The position numbers were made by a program, and so were the translations under genes. The notes under the pieces were generated by a model. It was given only the letters and a program-made list of their open reading frames with translations. It did no database searches and was not told the origin of the DNA. From NCBI GenBank assembly GCA_030272585.1, contig BSYQ01000005.1, positions 5,859,501 through 5,923,500 of the forward strand: DNA of 64,000 bases. The letters run 5' to 3'. Below are positions 19,820 through 30,334 of this stretch, one piece after another. The first letter of the stretch is position 1; every line of letters starts with the position of its first letter. Origin of the DNA: Bryopsis sp. KO-2023 (taxonomy: Eukaryota > Chlorophyta > Ulvophyceae > Bryopsidales > Bryopsidaceae).

Positions 19820-20056
19820 AGTCCGACTAAACTTTGTAGGCCCTGGAAGTAGTACTTAATCACGCTCTGGACGACTATTTCCACAACAGTCGGCCCCTGG
19901 AGTCCGCCTTGGGATAGTAGAACCTCCAAACGTAGTAGCACTTCGTAGTATAGCTTCCAGGCGTGGTAGGTTGTAGTCCTTGGACCGTGTTAGGGTTGGG
20001 TGCGCGCGAATTCGCCTCTCAGGTCGACCTTCGCTCTCTATTTCGCCTAGGCTCTT

Positions 20057-20074
20057 CGCCGGGCTCCGAAACCA
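20057..20074 (-). other. Primer-binding site candidate
   Basis: One nt inside the 5' LTR, the sense strand reads TGGTTTCGGAGCCCGGCG, complementary to a tRNA 3' end GCTCCGAAACCA. It resembles the TGGTATCAGAGC initiator-Met site of many plant LTR elements. None of the tRNAs in this window has that 3' end. Confidence 0.6.
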
Positions 20075-20075
20075 A

Positions 20076-20302
20076 TGTTACAGCTCTGTGGGTTTGAGCT
20101 GTATAACGAACTGAGGGTGGGGCGATAGTCACACACGAGCACACTTGAAGGGAAATAACTTAAAGCAAAGAATAAGTCGTTCGAACCTAGCACAGAGCCC
20201 TTCTTGTAACCTCTGTAGTACTATCGTACTCTGAGGTGACCCCTGTACTATTCTGTACTACCAAGTCAGACATACAGCTGTCTGTACCACACCTGCGTTA
20301 CA
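20076..20302 (-). repeat. 5' LTR of the chromovirus
   Basis: 227 bp, identical by eye to 13046-13272, followed by the target duplication CGAAG. Confidence 0.95.
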
Positions 20303-20581
20303 CGAAGAGACACCAAAAACCCATGGAAAACGAAGAACTCCTTTTACGCGATAATTCGAGCGAACGAAATGGGCCATCGCCGACATCTCTCGCATATCCG
20401 AATCCGAGCACCCGGAAAATCGCAACGATGAAAAAACTCGAAACGAGTCCTAACCACGAACGAACACCCTCCCGAAGTTTTGGCGCAACCTCGTTCCCGC
20501 GCGCGACGGCACTTGTCCCCGACAGCTTCCCGACAGCTTCCCGAACCTACCACGCTCTCCGCACGCGCAATCCCTCGAGCC

Positions 20582-20652
20582 GCGTTGGTGATATAGTGGT
20601 AGCATACTACCCTCCCAAGGTAGAGACCCGGGTTCGATTCCCGGTCAACGCA
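20582..20652 (+). tRNA. tRNA-Gly (CCC), unit 5
   Basis: Identical to 1492-1562; it lies about 280 bp downstream of the LTR element. Confidence 0.96.
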
Positions 20653-20727
20653 CCCGTGCTCTTTTTTTCGCGGACCGACCTCCGAGACCCCAGCTTGAGG
20701 ACGCGGGGCGGGCCCCTCCTCTCGTAC

Positions 20728-20808
20728 GTGGCGATGGCCGAGTTGGTCCAAGGCGTTGGAGTAAGGTTCCAGTCCGAAAGGGCGTGGGTTCAAATCCCAC
20801 TCGCCACA
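20728..20808 (+). tRNA. tRNA-Leu (AAG), unit 5 (stem variant)
   Basis: A C-to-T turns GCGCTGG into GCGTTGG, changing the first anticodon-stem pair from C-G to T·G; pairing is kept. Confidence 0.94.
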
Positions 20809-20856
20809 CGTCATAATTTGTGACGTGGCGTGAGGCTTCCAGTCAAAAGCGTTGGT

Positions 20857-20942
20857 TGCCCCGGATCAGGATCGAACTGGTGACCTCCGGATGGCTCACG
20901 AGGTTATGAGACCGACGCGCTAACCGACTGCGCCACCGAGGC
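20857..20942 (-). tRNA. tRNA-Met (CAT) with intron, unit 5 (T-stem variant)
   Basis: The anticodon is intact. GGACCAGG has become GGATCAGG, which puts a C·A mismatch into the T stem. Unit 8 shares this change. Confidence 0.9.
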
Positions 20943-21048
20943 CACGGAAAGATTTCGGTGCCGCCGATCTCGGACCGCTGCTCGGCGCCGTCTGCGACTC
21001 CCGTCCGGGGCGGGGCCCTCGTGGGGGTGGCTCCCGAGCGGCGATCGT

Positions 21049-21131
21049 GTGGTGATGGCCGAGTTGGTCTAAGGCGCTAGATTCAGGTTTTAGTTCGGAG
21101 ACGAGCGTGGGTTCGAATCCCACTCACCACA
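21049..21131 (+). tRNA. tRNA-Leu (CAG), unit 5 (stem variant)
   Basis: GGTTCTAG is GGTTTTAG; one anticodon-stem pair becomes G·T. Confidence 0.94.
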
Positions 21132-21201
21132 ACGTGCCTTTTCGCGTCACCCCCTCGGTTTGCGAACACACACGCACACACATGCCTCCGAGGCATTGCC
21201 T

Positions 21202-21283
21202 CGTTGAGGGCAGGATTCGAACCTGCGCGGGACAAACCCAGTGGATTTCTAGTCCACCTCCTTAACCACTCGGACACCCCAAC
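21202..21283 (-). tRNA. tRNA-Ser (AGA), unit 5
   Basis: Identical to 2112-2193. Confidence 0.95.
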
Positions 21284-21388
21284 TCACGTTGTGATGAGGC
21301 GTCCCGTGGTCCATCCTCGTCACACGCCTCGTCATCAACCTCATCAGCCTCGTCGTCCGCCTCGTCACGCCCTCGTCGTCGTGACCGG

Positions 21389-21448
21389 GTCGTTGTAGTA
21401 CAGAGGTGAGTATTCTTGCCTGTCACGCGGGTTCAATTTGCAACGGCA
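21389..21448 (+). pseudogene. tRNA-Asp relic, unit 5
   Basis: Identical to 2299-2358. Confidence 0.8.
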
Positions 21449-21500
21449 CACCCACCCCGCATCCTTGTCTTTTGCCGCTCCGAAAAACGACTTCGACGCT

Positions 21501-21582
21501 CGCTGAGAGCAGGATTTGAACCTGCGCGGGATAAACCCAATGGATTTCGAGTCCACCTCCTTAACCACTCGGACATCTCAGC
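21501..21582 (-). tRNA. tRNA-Ser (CGA), unit 5 (stem variant)
   Basis: CCCAGTGG is CCCAATGG; one anticodon-stem pair becomes G·T. Confidence 0.94.
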
Positions 21583-21688
21583 TCGACGACGTGTCGATCG
21601 CGCGTTGCGTGGAGGCTCGGTCGACCCCCCGCGATCGAGATTCCCGGGATCGGGATCCACGAGATCGGCGCGATCCTGTTTGAGACAT

Positions 21689-21762
21689 GCCCGGGTAGCT
21701 CAGTTTGGTAGAGCGCGAGACTTTTAATCTCGTGGCCGAGGGTTCGAGTCCCTCCTCGGGCG
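21689..21762 (+). tRNA. tRNA-Lys (TTT), unit 5
   Basis: Identical to 2599-2672. Confidence 0.96.
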
Positions 21763-22238
21763 TCTGCCCTCCCGTTCCGACGAGAGACAGGTGTTAGATT
21801 TGGGGGTGCGAGTCTAAGAAGAGCTAAAAACTAAAACTTCCGAGTCCTTGACCTTGAAGCCCATTAATACCATGACCCCCAAGGATCCTAGCGTCCCCGC
21901 ATGGTACCTAGGACAACCATCCTAGGTGGGCACCCGACATAGGTCTAGTCATCATGATTAGACTTGACTCACATGTCCACGTCAACATGACTACGCATGA
22001 CTGTACATGACTGTACATGACTGTACATGACTGAACCCGACTGGATGTAGCTCTTAACATCCCTAACAACAGGACCTTACGGGTCCGGGTACGGTGACCG
22101 ACCGTAACCGTATTAAAAACTTGTCCGACCGTAAATTACCGTACATGACGGTAAACAACTTTCGGTCACGGAACACAATTACGGCCGCATTACGCCGACG
22201 GGTAACACGACCGAGCAAGCTCGGGTGTTTTCGTCGAG

Positions 22239-22309
22239 GCGTTGATGGTACAGTGGTAGCATACTACCCTGCCACGGTAGAGACCCGGGTTCGATTCCCG
22301 GTCAACGCA
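22239..22309 (+). tRNA. tRNA-Gly (GCC), unit 6
   Basis: Identical to 192-262. Confidence 0.96.
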
Positions 22310-22378
22310 CTCAAGGCCTTTTTCTCGCGGTCGTAGCACCGGAAAAAAAACGAGCACGGAAAAAGAAAAGTCCACCGA

Positions 22379-22494
22379 GTTGCCGCCGCCGGATTTCCTG
22401 AGACATCCCTGATCTCGGTACTGATCGGCCCCAACCGTGCTTGATTGGCGAGTTCGGAAGGGATCGCATGTATTCACGGTGGTTTGATGGCAAC
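22379..22494 (-). rRNA. 5S ribosomal RNA, unit 6
   Basis: Identical to 332-447. Confidence 0.93.
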
Positions 22495-23538
22495 ACGTTT
22501 CGAAGCGGACGCCGGGAGGTGAAGTATCCGTTCCTCAGGTGCGCGAGGGACGTGTCCCTCCGATGGTTTGGTGGACCGATTGTTTTTTTGTTTGTTCTTT
22601 TGAGGTGAGGTTGGCAGAGCGGTGAAATGGTGTTTTTGGCTTCATCCAATCGGAAAGGACCCGGTGGGAGCGTTTTCAGGTGTGGCACGATTTTTCGTGG
22701 GTGGGTGTGTGGGTGAGTGTGCGCCTGTGAGCGCGTGCGCGCGCGCGGGTGGTTGAGTGTGTGTGGGTCAGCTCGTGGGTGAGCGCCAGTAGAGCGAAAA
22801 GACTTGGGAGCAGGTTCGTTTCTTTTTTGACGTGTGTGGCGACGGAACGCACAGGTGGTGGCGTGTTGGTGGCGTTTTTGGGTTCACGCGCGCCCTTGTT
22901 GGATCATCCGATCGGGTGATCCGGGATCATCCACGGGATCTCTCTCGGGAGAAAATCGGGAGAGAGGTCGAAGAAAAAAGCGAAGAAGCTAGAAAGGAAA
23001 AGGAAAGGGGGAGGGAAAGAAGGAAAATGAAAGAAGAATGCAAAGGAAATGGAATCTTCTCGAAAGGACCGAAAGAGAAAGAATCGAAAAAGGAAAAAGT
23101 AGAAAAGCACGGAAGAGGGCAGAAAAGAAAAGAAAGATTATTGGAAGAAAAGGAGGGAACGAACGGCACAAAAATAAGAAAAGAACGACGAAAATAGAAA
23201 GAAACGAATCGATCTCTTGCGGGGAAAGAAAAAAAAGAAGAAAAAAAAACACCACAACTCGAAGAGACACCAAAAACCCATGGAAAACGAAGAACTCCTT
23301 TTACGCGATAATTCGAGCGAACGAAATGGGCCATCGCCGACATCTCTCGCATATCCGAATCCGAGCACCCGGAAAATCGCAACGATGAAAAAACTCGAAA
23401 CGAGTCCTAACCACGAACGAACACCCTCCCGAAGTTTTGGCGCAACCTCGTTCCCGCGCGCGACGGCACTTGTCCCCGACAGCTTCCCGACAGCTTCCCG
23501 AACCTACCACGCTCTCCGCACGCGCAATCCCTCGAGCC

Positions 23539-23609
23539 GCGTTGGTGATATAGTGGTAGCATACTACCCTCCCAAGGTAGAGACCCGGGTTCGATTCCCG
23601 GTCAACGCA
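23539..23609 (+). tRNA. tRNA-Gly (CCC), unit 6
   Basis: Identical to 1492-1562. Confidence 0.96.
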
Positions 23610-23684
23610 CCCGTGCTCTTTTTTTCGCGGACCGACCTCCGAGACCCCAGCTTGAGGACGCGGGGCGGGCCCCTCCTCTCGTAC

Positions 23685-23765
23685 GTGGCGATGGCCGAGT
23701 TGGTCCAAGGCGCTGGAGTAAGGTTCCAGTCCGAAAGGGCGTGGGTTCAAATCCCACTCGCCACA
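23685..23765 (+). tRNA. tRNA-Leu (AAG), unit 6
   Basis: Identical to 1638-1718. Confidence 0.95.
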
Positions 23766-23813
23766 CGTCATAATTTGTGACGTGGCGTGAGGCTTCCAGT
23801 CAAAAGCGTTGGT

Positions 23814-23899
23814 TGCCCCGGACCAGGATCGAACTGGTGACCTCCGGATGGCTCACGAGGTTATAAGACCGACGCGCTAACCGACTGCGCCACCGAGGC
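23814..23899 (-). tRNA. tRNA-Met body with anticodon TAT (Ile UAU type)
   Basis: Same gene as 1767-1852 except one C-to-T at anticodon position 34 (plus-strand G-to-A at 23865): the loop reads CTTATAA, so the anticodon is TAT. The body and 12-nt intron are those of tRNA-Met. A UAU anticodon would read AUA (Ile). Whether it is charged with Met or Ile cannot be told; it could be a pseudogene or a misreading tRNA. Confidence 0.88.
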
Positions 23900-24005
23900 C
23901 ACGGGAAGATTTCGGTGCCGCCGATCTCGGACCGCTGCTCGGCGCCGTCTGCGACTCCCGTCCGGGGCGGGGCCCTCGTGGGGGTGGCTCCCGAGCGGCG
24001 ATCGT

Positions 24006-24088
24006 GTGGTGATGGCCGAGTTGGTCTAAGGCGCTAGATTCAGGTTCTAGTTCGGAGACGAGCGTGGGTTCGAATCCCACTCACCACA
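24006..24088 (+). tRNA. tRNA-Leu (CAG), unit 6
   Basis: Identical to 1959-2041. Confidence 0.96.
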
Positions 24089-24158
24089 ACGTGCCTTTTC
24101 GCGTCACCCCCTCGGTTTGCGAACACACACGCACACACATGCCTCCGAGGCATTGCCT

Positions 24159-24240
24159 CGTTGAGGGCAGGATTCGAACCTGCGCGGGACAAACCCAGTG
24201 GATTTCTAGTCCACCTCCTTAACCACTCGGACACCCCAAC
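24159..24240 (-). tRNA. tRNA-Ser (AGA), unit 6
   Basis: Identical to 2112-2193. Confidence 0.96.
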
Positions 24241-24345
24241 TCACGTTGTGATGAGGCGTCCCGTGGTCCATCCTCGTCACACGCCTCGTCATCAACCTCA
24301 TCAGCCTCGTCGTCCGCCTCGTCACGCCCTCGTCGTCGTGACCGG

Positions 24346-24405
24346 GTCGTTGTAGTACAGAGGTGAGTATTCTTGCCTGTCACGCGGGTTCAATTTGCAA
24401 CGGCA
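24346..24405 (+). pseudogene. tRNA-Asp relic, unit 6
   Basis: Identical to 2299-2358. Confidence 0.8.
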
Positions 24406-24457
24406 CACCCACCCCGCATCCTTGTCTTTTGCCGCTCCGAAAAACGACTTCGACGCT

Positions 24458-24539
24458 CGCTGAGAGCAGGATTTGAACCTGCGCGGGATAAACCCAGTGG
24501 ATTTCGAGTCCACCTCCTTAACCACTCGGACATCTCAGC
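24458..24539 (-). tRNA. tRNA-Ser (CGA), unit 6
   Basis: Identical to 2411-2492. Confidence 0.96.
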
Positions 24540-24645
24540 TCGACGACGTGTCGATCGCGCGTTGCGTGGAGGCTCGGTCGACCCCCCGCGATCGAGATTC
24601 CCGGGATCGGGATCCACGAGATCGGCGCGATCCTGTTTGAGACAT

Positions 24646-24719
24646 GCCCGGGTAGCTCAGTTTGGTAGAGCGCGAGACTTTTAATCTCGTGGCCGAGGGT
24701 TCGAGTCCCTCCTCGGGCG
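24646..24719 (+). tRNA. tRNA-Lys (TTT), unit 6
   Basis: Identical to 2599-2672. Confidence 0.96.
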
Positions 24720-25180
24720 TCTGCCCTCCCGTTCCGACGAGAGACAGGTGTTAGATTTGGGGGTGCGAGTCTAAGAAGAGCTAAAAACTAAAACTTCCGA
24801 GTCCTTGACCTTGAAGCCCACCAAGGATCCTAGCGTCCCCGCATGGTACCTAGGACAACCATCCTAGGTGGGCACCCGACATAGGTCTAGTCATCATGAT
24901 TAGACTTGACTCACATGTCCACGTCAACATGACTACGCATGACTGTACATGACTGTACATGACTGTACATGACTGAACCCGACTGGATGTAGCTCTTAAC
25001 ATCCCTAACAACAGGACCTTACGGGTCCGGGTACGGTGACCGACCGTAACCGTATTAAAAACTTGTCCGACCGTAAATTACCGTACATGACGGTAAACAA
25101 CTTTCGGTCACGGAACACAATTACGGCCGCATTACGCCGACGGGTAACACGACCGAGCAAGCTCGGGTGTTTTCGTCGAG

Positions 25181-25251
25181 GCGTTGATGGTACAGTGGTA
25201 GCATACTACCCTGCCACGGTAGAGACCCGGGTTCGATTCCCGGTCAACGCA
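25181..25251 (+). tRNA. tRNA-Gly (GCC), unit 7
   Basis: Identical to 192-262. Confidence 0.96.
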
Positions 25252-25320
25252 CTCAAGGCCTTTTTCTCGCGGTCGTAGCACCGGAAAAAAAACGAGCACG
25301 GAAAAAGAAAAGTCCACCGA

Positions 25321-25436
25321 GTTGCCGCCGCCGGATTTCCTGAGACATCCCTGATCTCGGTACTGATCGGCCCCAACCGTGCTTGATTGGCGAGTTCGGA
25401 AGGGATCGCATGTATTCACGGTGGTTTGATGGCAAC
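25321..25436 (-). rRNA. 5S ribosomal RNA, unit 7
   Basis: Identical to 332-447. Confidence 0.93.
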
Positions 25437-26480
25437 ACGTTTCGAAGCGGACGCCGGGAGGTGAAGTATCCGTTCCTCAGGTGCGCGAGGGACGTGTCCC
25501 TCCGATGGTTTGGTGGACCGATTGTTTTTTTGTTTGTTCTTTTGAGGTGAGGTTGGCAGAGCGGTGAAATGGTGTTTTTGGCTTCATCCAATCGGAAAGG
25601 ACCCGGTGGGAGCGTTTTCAGGTGTGGCACGATTTTTCGTGGGTGGGTGTGTGGGTGAGTGTGCGCCTGTGAGCGCGTGCGCGCGCGCGGGTGGTTGAGT
25701 GTGTGTGGGTCAGCTCGTGGGTGAGCGCCAGTAGAGCGAAAAGACTTGGGAGCAGGTTCGTTTCTTTTTTGACGTGTGTGGCGACGGAACGCACAGGTGG
25801 TGGCGTGTTGGTGGCGTTTTTGGGTTCACGCGCGCCCTTGTTGGATCATCCGATCGGGTGATCCGGGATCATCCACGGGATCTCTCTCGGGAGAAAATCG
25901 GGAGAGAGGTCGAAGAAAAAAGCGAAGAAGCTAGAAAGGAAAAGGAAAGGGGGAGGGAAAGAAGGAAAATGAAAGAAGAATGCAAAGGAAATGGAATCTT
26001 CTCGAAAGGACCGAAAGAGAAAGAATCGAAAAAGGAAAAAGTAGAAAAGCACGGAAGAGGGCAGAAAAGAAAAGAAAGATTATTGGAAGAAAAGGAGGGA
26101 ACGAACGGCACAAAAATAAGAAAAGAACGACGAAAATAGAAAGAAACGAATCGATCTCTTGCGGGGAAAGAAAAAAAAGAAGAAAAAAAAACACCACAAC
26201 TCGAAGAGACACCAAAAACCCATGGAAAACGAAGAACTCCTTTTACGCGATAATTCGAGCGAACGAAATGGGCCATCGCCGACATCTCTCGCATATCCGA
26301 ATCCGAGCACCCGGAAAATCGCAACGATGAAAAAACTCGAAACGAGTCCTAACCACGAACGAACACCCTCCCGAAGTTTTGGCGCAACCTCGTTCCCGCG
26401 CGCGACGGCACTTGTCCCCGACAGCTTCCCGACAGCTTCCCGAACCTACCACGCTCTCCGCACGCGCAATCCCTCGAGCC

Positions 26481-26551
26481 GCGTTGGTGATATAGTGGTA
26501 GCATACTACCCTCCCAAGGTAGAGACCCGGGTTCGATTCCCGGTCAACGCA
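26481..26551 (+). tRNA. tRNA-Gly (CCC), unit 7
   Basis: Identical to 1492-1562. Confidence 0.96.
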
Positions 26552-26626
26552 CCCGTGCTCTTTTTTTCGCGGACCGACCTCCGAGACCCCAGCTTGAGGA
26601 CGCGGGGCGGGCCCCTCCTCTCGTAC

Positions 26627-26707
26627 GTGGCGATGGCCGAGTTGGTCCAAGGCGCTGGAGTAAGGTTCCAGTCCGAAAGGGCGTGGGTTCAAATCCCACT
26701 CGCCACA
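26627..26707 (+). tRNA. tRNA-Leu (AAG), unit 7
   Basis: Identical to 1638-1718. Confidence 0.95.
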
Positions 26708-26755
26708 CGTCATAATTTGTGACGTGGCGTGAGGCTTCCAGTCAAAAGCGTTGGT

Positions 26756-26841
26756 TGCCCCGGACCAGGATCGAACTGGTGACCTCCGGATGGCTCACGA
26801 GGTTATGAGACCGACGCGCTAACCGACTGCGCCACCGAGGC
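26756..26841 (-). tRNA. tRNA-Met (CAT) with intron, unit 7
   Basis: Identical to 1767-1852; the CAT anticodon is restored relative to unit 6. Confidence 0.93.
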
Positions 26842-26947
26842 CACGGGAAGATTTCGGTGCCGCCGATCTCGGACCGCTGCTCGGCGCCGTCTGCGACTCC
26901 CGTCCGGGGCGGGGCCCTCGTGGGGGTGGCTCCCGAGCGGCGATCGT

Positions 26948-27030
26948 GTGGTGATGGCCGAGTTGGTCTAAGGCGCTAGATTCAGGTTCTAGTTCGGAGA
27001 CGAGCGTGGGTTCGAATCCCACTCACCACA
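26948..27030 (+). tRNA. tRNA-Leu (CAG), unit 7
   Basis: Identical to 1959-2041. Confidence 0.96.
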
Positions 27031-27100
27031 ACGTGCCTTTTCGCGTCACCCCCTCGGTTTGCGAACACACACGCACACACATGCCTCCGAGGCATTGCCT

Positions 27101-27182
27101 CGTTGAGGGCAGGATTCGAACCTGCGCGGGACAAACCCAGTGGATTTCTAGTCCACCTCCTTAACCACTCGGACACCCCAAC
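27101..27182 (-). tRNA. tRNA-Ser (AGA), unit 7
   Basis: Identical to 2112-2193. Confidence 0.96.
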
Positions 27183-27287
27183 TCACGTTGTGATGAGGCG
27201 TCCCGTGGTCCATCCTCGTCACACGCCTCGTCATCAACCTCATCAGCCTCGTCGTCCGCCTCGTCACGCCCTCGTCGTCGTGACCGG

Positions 27288-27347
27288 GTCGTTGTAGTAC
27301 AGAGGTGAGTATTCTTGCCTGTCACGCGGGTTCAATTTGCAACGGCA
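27288..27347 (+). pseudogene. tRNA-Asp relic, unit 7
   Basis: Identical to 2299-2358. Confidence 0.8.
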
Positions 27348-27399
27348 CACCCACCCCGCATCCTTGTCTTTTGCCGCTCCGAAAAACGACTTCGACGCT

Positions 27400-27481
27400 C
27401 GCTGAGAGCAGGATTTGAACCTGCGCGGGATAAACCCAGTGGATTTCGAGTCCACCTCCTTAACCACTCGGACATCTCAGC
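27400..27481 (-). tRNA. tRNA-Ser (CGA), unit 7
   Basis: Identical to 2411-2492. Confidence 0.96.
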
Positions 27482-27587
27482 TCGACGACGTGTCGATCGC
27501 GCGTTGCGTGGAGGCTCGGTCGACCCCCCGCGATCGAGATTCCCGGGATCGGGATCCACGAGATCGGCGCGATCCTGTTTGAGACAT

Positions 27588-27661
27588 GCCCGGGTAGCTC
27601 AGTTTGGTAGAGCGCGAGACTTTTAATCTCGTGGCCGAGGGTTCGAGTCCCTCCTCGGGCG
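27588..27661 (+). tRNA. tRNA-Lys (TTT), unit 7
   Basis: Identical to 2599-2672. Confidence 0.96.
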
Positions 27662-28137
27662 TCTGCCCTCCCGTTCCGACGAGAGACAGGTGTTAGATTT
27701 GGGGGTGCGAGTCTAAGAAGAGCTAAAAACTAAAACTTCCGAGTCCTTGACCTTGAAGCCCATTAATACCATGACCCCCAAGGATCCTAGCGTCCCCGCA
27801 TGGTACCTAGGACAACCATCCTAGGTGGGCACCCGACATAGGTCTAGTCATCATGATTAGACTTGACTCACATGTCCACGTCAACATGACTACGCATGAC
27901 TGTACATGACTGTACATGACTGTACATGACTGAACCCGACTGGATGTAGCTCTTAACATCCCTAACAACAGGACCTTACGGGTCCGGGTACGGTGACCGA
28001 CCGTAACCGTATTAAAAACTTGTCCGACCGTAAATTACCGTACATGACGGTAAACAACTTTCGGTCACGGAACACAATTACGGCCGCATTACGCCGACGG
28101 GTAACACGACCGAGCAAGCTCGGGTGTTTTCGTCGAG

Positions 28138-28208
28138 GCGTTGATGGTACAGTGGTAGCATACTACCCTGCCATGGTAGAGACCCGGGTTCGATTCCCGG
28201 TCAACGCA
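28138..28208 (+). tRNA. tRNA-Gly (GCC), unit 8 (loop variant)
   Basis: CTGCCAC loop is CTGCCAT (C-to-T at loop position 38); anticodon GCC is unchanged. Confidence 0.94.
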
Positions 28209-28277
28209 CTCAAGGCCTTTTTCTCGCGGTCGTAGCACCGGAAAAAAAACGAGCACGGAAAAAGAAAAGTCCACCGA

Positions 28278-28393
28278 GTTGCCGCCGCCGGATTTCCTGA
28301 GACATCCCTGATCTCGGTACTGATCGGCCCCAACCGTGCTTGATTGGCGAGTTCGGAAGGGATCGCATGTATTCACGGTGGTTTGATGGCAAC
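28278..28393 (-). rRNA. 5S ribosomal RNA, unit 8
   Basis: Identical to 332-447. Confidence 0.93.
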
Positions 28394-29437
28394 ACGTTTC
28401 GAAGCGGACGCCGGGAGGTGAAGTATCCGTTCCTCAGGTGCGCGAGGGACGTGTCCCTCCGATGGTTTGGTGGACCGATTGTTTTTTTGTTTGTTCTTTT
28501 GAGGTGAGGTTGGCAGAGCGGTGGAATGGTGTTTTTGGCTTCATCCAATCGGAAAGGACCCGGTGGGAGCGTTTTCAGGTGTGGCACGATTTTTCGTGGG
28601 TGGGTGTGTGGGTGAGTGTGCGCCTGTGAGCGCGTGCGCGCGCGCGGGTGGTTGAGTGTGTGTGGGTCAGCTCGTGGGTGAGCGCCAGTAGAGCGAAAAG
28701 ACTTGGGAGCAGGTTCGTTTCTTTTTTGACGTGTGTGGCGACGGAACGCACAGGTGGTGGCGTGTTGGTGGCGTTTTTGGGTTCACGCGCGCCCTTGTTG
28801 GATCATCCGATCGGGTGATCCGGGATCATCCACGGGATCTCTCTCGGGAGAAAATCGGGAGAGAGGTCGAAGAAAAAAGCGAAGAAGCTAGAAAGGAAAA
28901 GGAAAGGGGGAGGGAAAGAAGGAAAATGAAAGAAGAATGCAAAGGAAATGGAATCTTCTCGAAAGGACCGAAAGAGAAAGAATCGAAAAAGGAAAAAGTA
29001 GAAAAGCACGGAAGAGGGCAGAAAAGAAAAGAAAGATTATTGGAAGAAAAGGAGGGAACGAACGGCACAAAAATAAGAAAAGAACGACGAAAATAGAAAG
29101 AAACGAATCGATCTCTTGCGGGGAAAGAAAAAAAAGAAGAAAAAAAAACACCACAACTCGAAGAGACACCAAAAACCCATGGAAAACGAAGAACTCCTTT
29201 TACGCGATAATTCGAGCGAACGAAATGGGCCATCGCCGACATCTCTCGCATATCCGAATCCGAGCACCCGGAAAATCGCAACGATGAAAAAACTCGAAAC
29301 GAGTCCTAACCACGAACGAACACCCTCCCGAAGTTTTGGCGCAACCTCGTTCCCGCGCGCGACGGCACTTGTCCCCGACAGCTTCCCGACAGCTTCCCGA
29401 ACCTACCACGCTCTCCGCACGCGCAATCCCTCGAGCC

Positions 29438-29508
29438 GCGTTGGTGATATAGTGGTAGCATACTACCCTCCCAAGGTAGAGACCCGGGTTCGATTCCCGG
29501 TCAACGCA
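29438..29508 (+). tRNA. tRNA-Gly (CCC), unit 8
   Basis: Identical to 1492-1562. Confidence 0.96.
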
Positions 29509-29583
29509 CCCGTGCTCTTTTTTTCGCGGACCGACCTCCGAGACCCCAGCTTGAGGACGCGGGGCGGGCCCCTCCTCTCGTAC

Positions 29584-29664
29584 GTGGCGATGGCCGAGTT
29601 GGTCCAAGGCGCTGGAGTAAGGTTCCAGTCCGAAAGGGCGTGGGTTCAAATCCCACTCGCCACA
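29584..29664 (+). tRNA. tRNA-Leu (AAG), unit 8
   Basis: Identical to 1638-1718. Confidence 0.95.
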
Positions 29665-29712
29665 CGTCATAATTTGTGACGTGGCGTGAGGCTTCCAGTC
29701 AAAAGCGTTGGT

Positions 29713-29798
29713 TGCCCCGGATCAGGATCGAACTGGTGACCTCCGGATGGCTCACGAGGTTATGAGACCGACGCGCTAACCGACTGCGCCACCGAGGC
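29713..29798 (-). tRNA. tRNA-Met (CAT) with intron, unit 8 (T-stem variant)
   Basis: Shares the GGATCAGG T-stem change with unit 5. Confidence 0.9.
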
Positions 29799-29904
29799 CA
29801 CGGAAAGATTTCGGTGCCGCCGATCTCGGACCGCTGCTCGGCGCCGTCTGCGACTCCCGTCCGGGGCGGGGCCCTCGTGGGGGTGGCTCCCGAGCGGCGA
29901 TCAT

Positions 29905-29987
29905 GTGGTGATGGCCGAGTTGGTCTAAGGCGCTAGATTCAGGTTCTAGTTCGGAGACGAGCGTGGGTTCGAATCCCACTCACCACA
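29905..29987 (+). tRNA. tRNA-Leu (CAG), unit 8
   Basis: Gene identical to 1959-2041; one G-to-A lies just upstream. Confidence 0.95.
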
Positions 29988-30043
29988 ACGTGCCTTTTCG
30001 CGTCACCCCCTCGGTTTGCGAACACACACGCACACACATGCCT

Positions 30044-30109
30044 CGTTGAGGGCAGGATTCGAACCTGCGCGGGACAAACCCAGTGGATTTCTAGTCCACC
30101 TCCTTAACC
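30044..30109 (-). pseudogene. tRNA-Ser (AGA) 3' part, cut by an insertion
   Basis: Retains the gene from the D loop (GGTTAAGGAGGTGG) to the 3' end, including anticodon AGA. The 5' acceptor strand and first D-arm half are separated; the matching 5' part now lies at 33062-33091 and derives from the Ser-CGA gene. Confidence 0.92.
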
Positions 30110-30334
30110 TGGAATTTTTGTTGATTACAATGCCTTTTTCATATCGGCAAAAATGAATGTCCCAATTAATTGTACCACCCCAACTGGCGACTGCCTTGCA
30201 GCAGCACCGTAAAAAACGAACAGTCCCAAAAAAAGAAAACCCCTGACGTAACCTAACCCACAGCGCTCTCACTCTTATTCCCATGGCGCAAATAACAAAT
30301 TCCCCCACATCACACTTTCAGAAAAAACCCCACT

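Larger units (their letters stand above)
13046..20302 (-). mobile_element. Ty3/gypsy chromovirus LTR retrotransposon
   Basis: 7257 bp, coding on the minus strand. Two 227-bp LTRs (13046-13272 and 20076-20302), read TGTTAC...GTTACA, look identical. The 5-bp target duplication CGAAG is at 13041-13045 and 20303-20307, and removing the element restores the array unit exactly. Order in the sense direction: 5' LTR, primer-binding site, leader, gag, protease fragment, reverse transcriptase, RNase H, integrase, chromodomain, 3' LTR. The protease-reverse transcriptase junction is deleted and out of frame, so this copy cannot make a complete polyprotein by itself. Identical LTRs mean a recent insertion. 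Confidence 0.96.
11829..22047. repeat. Array unit 5, split by an LTR retrotransposon
   Basis: The unit is colinear with unit 1 apart from a 7262-bp gain (element 13046-20302 plus the 5-bp duplicated target CGAAG). The part right of the element carries several C-to-T or G-to-A changes that fall in the tRNA genes. Confidence 0.95.
22048..24989. repeat. Array unit 6
   Basis: 2942 bp; it lacks 15 bp (TTAATACCATGACCC) near 24819. It carries GATCTTTCG-to-GATTTTTCG near 22691 (shared with units 7 and 8) and the anticodon change at 23865. Confidence 0.95.
24990..27946. repeat. Array unit 7
   Basis: Full 2957 bp. Shares the spacer C-to-T near 25633 with units 6 and 8 and the broken palindrome (CATGATTAG) with units 5 and 6. 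Confidence 0.95.
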
